Below, piece by piece: positions 1-5,298 of a DNA stretch of 10,275 nucleotides. A program made the translations under genes and the position numbers. This DNA comes from Geodermatophilaceae bacterium (GTDB lineage: Bacteria > Actinomycetota > Actinomycetes > Mycobacteriales > Geodermatophilaceae). A model generated the notes under the pieces. It did not search any database. It had not been told where the DNA came from and saw only the letters and a program-made list of their open reading frames with translations. The stretch's first letter is position 1. Every line of letters begins with the position of its first letter. The stretch spans positions 1-10,275 of the forward strand of contig JACCTM010000381.1 of assembly GCA_013812385.1 (NCBI GenBank), written 5' to 3'.

Positions 1-302
1 ATCAGCGGTACTCCCGAGTAGGAGGCCTCCAGAACGGCAGCGTGCAGATGTGCGGCCGCCGTACCCGAGGTCGTCAACACCGGTACCGGCCGACCGGAGC
101 CCTTGGCCAGGCCCAACGCGAGAAAGCCGGCACTACGTTCGTCGGTACGTACGTGCAACCGCAGCCGCCCCGACCGCTCCGCCGAAGCCAGGGCGAGAGC
201 GACTGGCGCAGAACGCGATCCGGGAGCCAACACCGCGTGCTGGACGCCGCCGCGAATCAGTTCGTCCACCATGACGCCAGCGAACGCGGTCGACGGATTC
301 AC
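1..302 (-). CDS. menD: MenD, 2-succinyl-5-enolpyruvyl-6-hydroxy-3-cyclohexene-1-carboxylate synthase (N-terminal 100 residues; continues past left edge)
   Basis: This thiamine-diphosphate enzyme joins 2-oxoglutarate (as a succinic semialdehyde unit) to isochorismate, the first committed step of menaquinone synthesis. The minus frame read from a GTG at 302-300 stays open for 100 codons to the window edge. It begins MNPSTAFAGVMVDELIRGGV and contains PGSRSAPVALAL (about 27-38) and RTDERSAGFLALGLAKG (52-68), both hallmarks of the MenD N-terminus. Glu55 in RTDER sits at the position of the glutamate that activates the ThDP aminopyrimidine ring in the E. coli enzyme. LTTSGTAAAHLHAAVLEA (77-94) continues the pyrimidine-binding domain. 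The GTG overlaps the menC stop codon as GTGA (302-299), implying translational coupling; the Shine-Dalgarno upstream (AGGCAGGC) is weak. The C-terminal four fifths of the usual ~550 residues lie outside the window. Identity is secure; the start is very likely. Confidence 0.96.
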   Translation of the reverse strand, partial: MNPSTAFAGVMVDELIRGGVQHAVLAPGSRSAPVALALASAERSGRLRLHVRTDERSAGFLALGLAKGSGRPVPVLTTSGTAAAHLHAAVLEASYSGVPL

Positions 303-1315
303 GCCTGCCTGACCGGTCCGAGCGCGAGCCCGGTCACTGCAGCCAAGCGCTGGTGCCAACGACGAGTGGTCGCCTCGTCCGCCGCCACGTCGGCCAATAG
401 GTCGGCGTTCACCGGCCGCACCGGCAGAAAGCCGTCCACTTGCACCAACGGTTGAGAGGTGACATCCCCGTCCAGGAGTGCAGTCGTCGCCAGCCCGCAG
501 GCGTAGGGCAGCTCCGGCAGCGCAGCGGCCAGCGCCACACCTGCCGCCAGACCCACCGACGTCTCCAAGGCTGAGGACACCACCACCGGCAGACCGCACG
601 CCTGCGCGATCTCCAGCGCCCGGCGCACCCCACCGAGCGGCGCCACCTTGAGAACCGCGATGTCGGCCGCCCCGGCCAGGGCTACGTGCAGCGGGTCTTC
701 GGCCCGGCGGATCGACTCGTCCGCCGCGATGGGCACATCGACCCGCCGCCGTACCGCGGCCAGTTCGGCCACGGAGGCACACGGCTGCTCGACATACTCC
801 AATCCGCCTGCGGCACGGTCGAGCTCACCGATGGCCCGCACCGCGTTGTCGACCGACCAGGCGCCATTGGCATCGACCCGTACCGCGCCCGCAGGACCGA
901 GGGCAGCGCGTACGGCAGCCACCCGTTCCACGTCATCGGCCAGGGACTGCTCCGGCTCCGCGACCTTGACCTTCGCCGTACCGCAGCCCGAACGACCGAC
1001 GATCACCTCCGCCGTCTCAGCGTCCACTGCAGGCACCGTGCAGTTCACCGGAATCCGGTCGCGCAGCGGCGAGGGCCAGTCACCGACCGCCGCCTCGACA
1101 GTCGCAGGCCACCAGCGACGGGCCTCGACGACGTCGTAGTCCCAGAACGGGGAGAACTCACCCCACCCGGACGCGCCGCGGACCAACACACCCTCCCGAA
1201 CAGTGATCCCACGGAACCGGGACCGCATCGGTATCGCATACACCGCGGTATCCAACAGCCCGGCCGGCGTCAACGACCACCCTGCCTGCGACGCCGTCCA
1301 CGCAGCCTGAGGCAC
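299..1315 (-). CDS. menC: MenC, o-succinylbenzoate synthase
   Basis: MenC dehydrates SHCHC to o-succinylbenzoate in menaquinone synthesis and is a cytosolic member of the enolase superfamily. The 338-residue protein carries the family's signatures in order. RFRGITVRE and GWGEFSPFWDYD (33-61) form the capping domain. The KVKV strand (Lys115, Lys117) holds a catalytic lysine. Metal ligands lie in RVDANGAW (Asp148), VEQP (Glu176) and AADES (Asp199). VLKVAPLGG holds the second catalytic lysine (Lys223), and SSALETSVG (247-255) shapes the succinyl side of the site. The first codon chosen is GTG at 1315. No Shine-Dalgarno precedes it, but a TAATCT -10-like box ends six bases upstream, which suits leaderless translation. 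A TTG at residue 15 is an alternative start. The gene diverges from menE and is followed by menD with a 4-base overlap. Function is confident; the exact N-terminus is less so. Confidence 0.95.
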   Translation of the reverse strand: MPQAAWTASQAGWSLTPAGLLDTAVYAIPMRSRFRGITVREGVLVRGASGWGEFSPFWDYDVVEARRWWPATVEAAVGDWPSPLRDRIPVNCTVPAVDAETAEVIVGRSGCGTAKVKVAEPEQSLADDVERVAAVRAALGPAGAVRVDANGAWSVDNAVRAIGELDRAAGGLEYVEQPCASVAELAAVRRRVDVPIAADESIRRAEDPLHVALAGAADIAVLKVAPLGGVRRALEIAQACGLPVVVSSALETSVGLAAGVALAAALPELPYACGLATTALLDGDVTSQPLVQVDGFLPVRPVNADLLADVAADEATTRRWHQRLAAVTGLALGPVRQA

Positions 1316-1334
1316 GCGGATAGATTAGTCGTCG
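1316..1334. promoter_or_regulatory. Divergent menC/menE intergenic gap with overlapping -10 elements, probably leaderless
   Basis: Only 19 bases separate the two divergent start codons. The heptamer TAGATTA (1321-1327) gives a TANNNT-type -10 on each strand. TAGATT on the plus strand (1321-1326) is eight bases before the menE ATG. TAATCT on the minus strand (1327-1322) is six bases before the menC GTG. That spacing would put the transcription start at or within about two bases of each start codon. No Shine-Dalgarno precedes either start and no clear -35 is visible on either strand. Seen: the hexamers and spacing. Inferred: promoter activity and leaderless mRNAs, which are common in actinobacteria. 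Confidence 0.6.
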
Positions 1335-2504
1335 ATGGCCCGCCCACTGACGGTCGTGCCGGCGCACTCGGTGGCCGCCGTCGCGGATGCGCTCACCGAC
1401 GCCCTGGCTGGCTCGACCACTGTGTGCGTACTCCCCGACGCACCAGCCCCGCCCGGCCACGACTGGCCCAGCGCCCTGCACCTGGACCTGCCCGTACCGG
1501 CCGATGTGGCCGCAGTCGTGGCGACGTCCGGTTCCACCGGAACGCCGCGCGCGGTGTTGCTCACCGCGGGCTCGCTGCTGGCCAGCGCACATGCGACGGT
1601 GCGCCGCCTGTCCGGCCCCGGGGCCTGGCTGCTCGCCCTTCCGGTGTCCTCCATCGGCGGTCTGCAGGTGCTGGTGCGCAGCCGGTTGGCCGACCTCGAC
1701 GCCGTTTCTCTCGACCGGTCAGCCGGATTCCGGGCGGAGGCCTTTGTCTCGGCGGCACGCGAGCTTCCCGCTGGGTTGCCGCACTACACCTCGTTGGTGT
1801 CGACCCAGCTCAGGCGGCTGGTCCATGACAGGGCGGGCGCGGAGGCGTTGGCCGGCTTCGACGCCGTACTGGTCGGCGGCGGACCACTCGACGACGGATT
1901 ACGCGCTGAGGCAACGCAGGCGGGCGTCGCGATCGTGTCGACGTACGGCATGACCGAGACCGCCGGCGGCTGTGTGTATGACGGAATCCCGATCCAGCGG
2001 GCCTATGTCCGAGCATCGCCGAACGGGCTGGAGATCGGTGGGGACGTGGTGGCTCTTGGCTATCACGCAGCCCCCGACCAGACTCGAGAGTCCTTTGTGG
2101 ACGGCTGGTTCCAGACCCGGGATGCCGGTGCGGTCGACGACAACGGCCGCGTGTCGGTGATCGGGCGGATCGACGACGTCATCATCAGCGGTGGGGTCAA
2201 CGTCGCGGCCGGCGCGGTGGAAGAACTCTTGTGCAGGCGACCCGACATCGCCGACGCCGCGGTTCTTGCCCGGCCGGACGCTGAATGGGGCCAAGCCGTC
2301 ATCGCGCTCGTCGTACCCGCGGACGGCGAAAGCATCGACCTCGCCGACCTACGCGATTACGTCACCGCACGCCTGGGTACGGCGGCCGCTCCGCGGGAGG
2401 TCATCACCGTGCCAGCTCTGCCTAGGCTGCACTCGGGCAAGCTCGACCGAGTGGCCGCCCAACGTCTCGCAGCGTCCGGGCCGACTCCCGACGGTGGCCG
2501 GTGA
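1335..2504 (+). CDS. menE: MenE, o-succinylbenzoate-CoA ligase
   Basis: MenE activates o-succinylbenzoate through an acyl-adenylate and then forms OSB-CoA, the substrate of MenB (not in this window). The 389-residue protein is an ANL-superfamily ligase with a short N-terminus. The phosphate-binding loop TSGSTGTPR is at 64-72, YGMTETAGG at 204-212, a TRD motif at 261-263 (Asp for ATP ribose), the hinge GRIDD at 277-281, and the C-terminal catalytic lysine in SGK (Lys369). The P-loop ends in Arg72 (CGC) where a lysine is usual in the superfamily. Assignment to MenE rather than another acyl-CoA ligase rests on size and on the menD-menC and menA neighbours. The ATG at 1335 lacks a Shine-Dalgarno and lies just after a -10-like hexamer, so it may be leaderless. 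The stop overlaps the menA start. Confidence 0.92.
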   Translation: MARPLTVVPAHSVAAVADALTDALAGSTTVCVLPDAPAPPGHDWPSALHLDLPVPADVAAVVATSGSTGTPRAVLLTAGSLLASAHATVRRLSGPGAWLLALPVSSIGGLQVLVRSRLADLDAVSLDRSAGFRAEAFVSAARELPAGLPHYTSLVSTQLRRLVHDRAGAEALAGFDAVLVGGGPLDDGLRAEATQAGVAIVSTYGMTETAGGCVYDGIPIQRAYVRASPNGLEIGGDVVALGYHAAPDQTRESFVDGWFQTRDAGAVDDNGRVSVIGRIDDVIISGGVNVAAGAVEELLCRRPDIADAAVLARPDAEWGQAVIALVVPADGESIDLADLRDYVTARLGTAAAPREVITVPALPRLHSGKLDRVAAQRLAASGPTPDGGR

Positions 2505-3370
2505 CCAGCCTTGCCGAGTGGGTCGTCGGAGCCCGACCACCGACTCTTCCGGCGGCCGTCGCGCCGGTGCTGGTGGGCACTGGCGCCGCCGCCGGGGTCG
2601 ACGCCTTCGACCCCGGTCGAGCCCTGCTCGCACTGCTGGTCTCCCTCGCCCTGCAGATCGGCGTGAACTACGCCAATGACTACTCCGACGGCGTACGCGG
2701 CACCGACACCGACCGAGTCGGGCCGACCCGGCTCGTCGGGTCCAAGCTGGCGACCGCGACGGCGGTACGTATCGCCGCCCTGATCTGCTTCGGCATCGCC
2801 GCTGTCACCGGGCTGGCGCTGGCCGCGATGACCTCCTGGTGGTTGCTAGCGGTCGGTGCCGTCGCGATCGCCGCCGCATGGTTCTACACCGGAGGAGCCA
2901 AGCCGTACGGCTACCGCGCGCTCGGCGAGATCTCGGTGTTCGTCTTCTTCGGCATCGTCGCCGTCGTCGGAACCACCTATGTCCAAGCCGAGCAGATCCT
3001 GCCGCAAGCGGTCGTTGCCTCGGTGCCCGTCGGGCTGTTGGCCTGTGCGCTGCTGGTGGTCAACAACCTTCGCGACATCGACACTGACGCCGGATCGGGC
3101 AAGCGGACGCTGGCCGTCGTCCTCGGCGAGCGCCGTACGCGATGGCTGTACGCCGGCGTGGTCATGCTCAGTTTCGTCATGGTTGGGGGATTGGCGCTGT
3201 TCTTCCGGCCCTTTGCTGCCTTGGGTCTGGCGGCAGCAATCCTTGCCCTTCCGCCGGTGGGTGCGGTGCTCGGCGGGGCCCGGGGCCTGGCCCTGCTCCC
3301 GGCGTTGCGCGCTACCGGGCTGACCCAGCTACTGCTGGGTCTCCTGCTCGCGATCGGACTCGGCATCTGA
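2501..3370 (+). CDS. menA: MenA, 1,4-dihydroxy-2-naphthoate polyprenyltransferase
   Basis: MenA is an integral membrane UbiA-family enzyme that replaces the carboxylate of DHNA with a polyprenyl chain, giving demethylmenaquinone. The 289-residue protein has about eight or nine hydrophobic segments. It carries both polyprenyl-diphosphate/Mg-binding aspartate motifs: NYANDYSDGVRGTD (56-69, with N59 D60 and D63) and NNLRDIDTDAGSGKRT (188-203, with D192 and D196). The N-terminal WVVGARPPTLPAAVAPV (7-23) is also typical of MenA. The GTG start at 2501 overlaps the menE TGA as GTGA (2501-2504), so the two are probably translationally coupled in one operon. The last 42 bases lie antisense to the 3' end of the DUF4229-like gene. 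The demethylmenaquinone methyltransferase (MenG/UbiE) is not in the window. Very secure identification. Confidence 0.97.
   Translation: MTSLAEWVVGARPPTLPAAVAPVLVGTGAAAGVDAFDPGRALLALLVSLALQIGVNYANDYSDGVRGTDTDRVGPTRLVGSKLATATAVRIAALICFGIAAVTGLALAAMTSWWLLAVGAVAIAAAWFYTGGAKPYGYRALGEISVFVFFGIVAVVGTTYVQAEQILPQAVVASVPVGLLACALLVVNNLRDIDTDAGSGKRTLAVVLGERRTRWLYAGVVMLSFVMVGGLALFFRPFAALGLAAAILALPPVGAVLGGARGLALLPALRATGLTQLLLGLLLAIGLGI
3322..3341. terminator. Perfect 8-bp inverted repeat at the menA / DUF4229-like convergent overlap; possible terminator without a U-tract
   Basis: GACCCAGC (3322-3329), a four-base loop TACT and GCTGGGTC (3334-3341) form a perfect stem-loop. The stop codon of the minus-strand DUF4229-like gene (TAG, 3331-3329) falls at its loop edge, while on the plus strand it lies inside menA codons about 30 bases before that stop. 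Neither side is followed by a T-run, so it is not a canonical intrinsic terminator. It could end the minus-strand operon or damp read-through where the two operons collide, or it may be chance in GC-rich coding DNA. Confidence 0.3.
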
Positions 3371-3613
3371 GGCAGTCTCCGACGCGCCACGCAGTCTTTC
3401 GCGCAGCTTCACGCGGGCCTCGCGGCGCTCGATCACGGCCGCAGCCAGGTCTTCACGCTGCTTACCCAGTAGGAAGTAGGCCGCGGGCATGGAGAGCAAC
3501 AACGCGAACAGGATGCCTGGAAAGCTGCCGAGCTCGGCTGCCCAGAGCAGGGCGAGCAGAATCGCGAAGATGGCGATCCGGCCGATCGTGTAGACGGCAA
3601 CGGCCTTAAACAT
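3329..3613 (-). CDS. Small DUF4229-like membrane protein
   Basis: This 94-residue protein of unknown function has two predicted transmembrane helices, at about 6-26 and 32-49, joined by a short GSFPG turn. A charged tail follows (51-94), starting GKQRED and rich in Arg, Glu and Asp, and probably cytoplasmic. Size, the two-helix start, the YFLLGKQRE exit from helix 2 and the position next to menA fit the actinobacterial DUF4229 family; this is recognition from memory, not a profile hit. The ATG at 3613 overlaps the end of the Lrp/AsnC gene by 8 bases and has a good Shine-Dalgarno (GGGAGGA, about six bases ahead), so the two are coupled. Its 3' end overlaps menA by 42 bases in the opposite direction. 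A role near menaquinone or membrane assembly is only a guess from position. Confidence 0.82.
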   Translation of the reverse strand: MFKAVAVYTIGRIAIFAILLALLWAAELGSFPGILFALLLSMPAAYFLLGKQREDLAAAVIERREARVKLRERLRGASETASDAESDREQETQQ

Positions 3614-4043
3614 GCCGGTCCTCCCATCGGCTGGACAGGACCACCGTGGTGCGGGTGCGGGCCACTCCGCGGATCCGGCTGATCGCGGCGACCACCCGCT
3701 CCAGGGCCGCGATGTCTGCTACCCGGACCCGCAGCAGGAACGCCTCTTCGCCGGCCACGTAAAAGCAGTCGGTGATCTCCGGCATCCGGCGGAGCGATTC
3801 GACCAGATCCTCGTCGGCCTCGACATCGGATTCGAAGACTCCGACCAGGGCGGTGACCGCCTCGCCGACCGCCGTTCGGTCCACTGCGGCGTGGTAACCC
3901 AGGATGACTCCGGCCGTCTCGAGCTTGGACACCCGCTCATGCACCGACGGCGCGGACAGCCCGACCGTACGAGCGAGTTCGGCGTACGAGGCGCGGCCGT
4001 TGGCGCGCAGCAGGGAGACGATCTGCCGGTCCACGTCGTCCAC
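3606..4043 (-). CDS. Lrp/AsnC-family transcriptional regulator
   Basis: This 145-residue DNA-binding regulator has the standard two-domain layout. An N-terminal winged helix-turn-helix begins DDVDRQIVSLLRANGRASY, with helices around 20-42 (AELARTVGLSAPSVHERVSKLE). It is followed by GVILGYHAAVD, the usual linker. The C-terminal RAM ligand-binding and oligomerisation domain spans about 63-137 and includes ITDCFYVAGEEAFLLRVRV (90-108), where family members often bind amino acids or other small molecules. The GTG start at 4043 is supported by a GAGGAGG Shine-Dalgarno eight bases upstream. It is transcribed with the DUF4229-like gene and diverges from the one-helix protein gene. Family members often regulate themselves and divergent neighbours. 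Its ligand and targets cannot be read from the sequence, and no clear operator was seen. Confidence 0.95.
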   Translation of the reverse strand: MDDVDRQIVSLLRANGRASYAELARTVGLSAPSVHERVSKLETAGVILGYHAAVDRTAVGEAVTALVGVFESDVEADEDLVESLRRMPEITDCFYVAGEEAFLLRVRVADIAALERVVAAISRIRGVARTRTTVVLSSRWEDRHV

Positions 4044-4115
4044 GCCTCGCGCCTCCTCGTCGTTCTTTCTGGACTGCGCCGGGTATCGTCGGTTTCTCTA
4101 AGGGGGTTGTGTCGG
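4044..4115. promoter_or_regulatory. Divergent region between the Lrp/AsnC gene and the one-helix protein gene, with a possible plus-strand -10
   Basis: This 72-bp gap is the longest intergenic stretch in the window and less GC-rich than its surroundings. On the plus strand TATCGT (4084-4089) fits TANNNT and would start a transcript near 4096, leaving a short leader that contains the AAGGGGG ribosome site (4100-4106). No convincing -35 is visible. On the minus strand I see only the GAGGAGG Shine-Dalgarno of the regulator and no clear -10. An Lrp-type operator would be expected here by analogy, but I cannot point to one. Confidence 0.35.
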
Positions 4116-4346
4116 ATGTATGTCCTCATTGGCATGGTGCTGATCGGCGCGCTGCTGTTCGCCCTCTGGCGGATGAGTGGCAGTGCCGGGTCAGCATCGG
4201 GCGGTCGTACGGGCGGTACGGCACGGCCCACCACCCCTCCAGCCCGCAAGCCCATCCGTCGTGAGCCCCTCCCGCCTGACGATAACCCCGACTTCCTCCG
4301 CGAGCTCGATCGGCGAGCCCGCAGAGAGGAAGATCCGCCGAGTTGA
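4116..4346 (+). CDS. Small single-pass membrane protein, function unknown
   Basis: I do not recognise a named family. The 76-residue product starts MYVLIGMVLIGALLFALWRM, one hydrophobic helix at about 2-19. A flexible Gly/Ser/Thr/Pro linker follows (21-44), then a basic patch (RKPIRRE), then an acidic and charged tail with PPDDNPDFLRELDRRARREE (53-72), probably a short amphipathic helix. The ATG at 4116 is chosen because AAGGGGG (4100-4106) lies nine bases upstream and the hydrophobic helix starts at once. The same frame is open further upstream, but that part is antisense to the regulator gene. The gene diverges from the Lrp/AsnC gene and converges on ccsB with a 10-base gap. Position suggests a link to respiratory membrane assembly, but this is inference. 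Confidence 0.68.
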   Translation: MYVLIGMVLIGALLFALWRMSGSAGSASGGRTGGTARPTTPPARKPIRREPLPPDDNPDFLRELDRRARREEDPPS

Positions 4347-4356
4347 GGTCTGCGCG

Positions 4357-5298
4357 CTAGTTGACGCCGGCGTAGGAATGCAGGCCGGTGCTGACCAGGT
4401 TCACGTAGAGCAGGTTGAACAGCATGACCACCAGCCCAGCCACGTTGATCCACGCCGCCGCTCGCCCCTTCCAGCCGGCCGTCGCCCGGGCGTGGAGATA
4501 GGCGGCATAGACGATCCAGGCGATGAATGCCCAGGTCTCCTTCGGGTCCCAGTTCCAGAACCGGCCCCAGGCACTCTCGGCCCAGACCGCACCGGCGATC
4601 ACCGCAAAGGTGAAGACCGGGAAACCGAAGACCACCAGTCGGTGCGCGGCCCGGTCCAGTGTCTCGGCACTCGGCAGCCGGTGCGCGACCCGAGAGTTCA
4701 CCCCGGCCGCCGAACCCCCTGCTTCGTCGAAGCGGGAGCGGACGAGGAACAGCCCCGAAACGATCCCGCTGGTGAGAAAGGCGCCGAACCCGATGCTGAC
4801 CGTGGTCACGTGCACCAGCAGCCAGCCGGAGCGCAACGCCGCGACCAGCGGACCGGACTCCGCATAGAGGAACAACCCGGTCAACACCATCCCGACGGTG
4901 ACTGGAAGGGTGACGAACAGCCCGATTCCGCGTAGCCGCGGCGTGCGGATCACCAGGTAGAGGAATCCGGCCACCCCGACGAACGTCACCGCAGTAGCAA
5001 GCTCGAACATGTTGCCCAGCGGGATCCGCTGCGCGGCCAGCCCGCGGAGCAGCAGAACGGTTCCGTGCAGGACCAAGCCGAGCAGTGTGATGCCGAGGGC
5101 GACCTGGCCGGCGCGCGCCGAGAACCCGGTACGAGCCTCCGGTATTTCGGAGCCGTCGGTGGCGACCAACACCTTGGGTCGGGAGGAGGAGGCGAACGCC
5201 AGTTCTGCGGCGAACGCGATCGTCGCGAGGCTGTAGGCCAGGATCGTCAGCGTGAACAGCGTGTCGGCCAGGCTGGCCAGGTTCGCCGCGTCGGACAT
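4357..5298 (-). CDS. ccsB: CcsB (CcsA/ResC family), System II cytochrome c heme-handling protein
   Basis: This integral membrane protein works with ResB to carry heme to the outer face of the membrane and attach it to CXXCH motifs of c-type cytochromes. The 313-residue sequence has about eight hydrophobic helices and the family's tryptophan-rich WWD motif, WGRFWNWDPKETW (244-256). Candidate heme-ligand histidines are His78 (VLHGT), His163 (LLVHV), His269 (YLHAR) and His307 (GLHSYAG). IPLGNMFE (92-99) is also typical. Actinobacterial genomes call this protein CcsB, although it belongs to the family called CcsA or ResC elsewhere. The ATG at 5298 shares one base with the resB stop (TGATG) and has an AAGGGA Shine-Dalgarno six bases upstream, so it is coupled to resB. 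It is the last gene of the operon, ending 10 bases from the convergent small membrane protein gene. Confidence 0.95.
   Translation of the reverse strand: MSDAANLASLADTLFTLTILAYSLATIAFAAELAFASSSRPKVLVATDGSEIPEARTGFSARAGQVALGITLLGLVLHGTVLLLRGLAAQRIPLGNMFELATAVTFVGVAGFLYLVIRTPRLRGIGLFVTLPVTVGMVLTGLFLYAESGPLVAALRSGWLLVHVTTVSIGFGAFLTSGIVSGLFLVRSRFDEAGGSAAGVNSRVAHRLPSAETLDRAAHRLVVFGFPVFTFAVIAGAVWAESAWGRFWNWDPKETWAFIAWIVYAAYLHARATAGWKGRAAAWINVAGLVVMLFNLLYVNLVSTGLHSYAGVN

Noticed and set aside
42..455. Plus-strand frames at the left end
   Set aside because: The minus strand here encodes an unmistakable MenD N-terminus that overlaps menC by GTGA; the plus frames are shadows.
686..1828. Long plus-strand open frame of 380 codons across menC and into menE
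   Set aside because: It lies antisense to menC and out of frame with menE, its product is Arg/Pro-rich low complexity with no motif, and long antisense frames are expected at this GC content.
3612..4346. 244-codon version of the plus-strand small membrane protein gene
   Set aside because: Its first 168 codons are antisense to the Lrp/AsnC gene; the ATG at 4116 has its own Shine-Dalgarno and begins directly with the hydrophobic helix.
4364..4373. ACGCCGGCGT palindrome at the ccsB 3' end as a terminator
   Set aside because: It has no loop and no T-run, and such short GC palindromes are common in this window.
4177..4935. 252-codon plus-strand frame antisense to ccsB
   Set aside because: Hydrophilic, motif-free product opposite a clear CcsB protein with its WWD motif; it also overlaps the small membrane protein gene in another frame.
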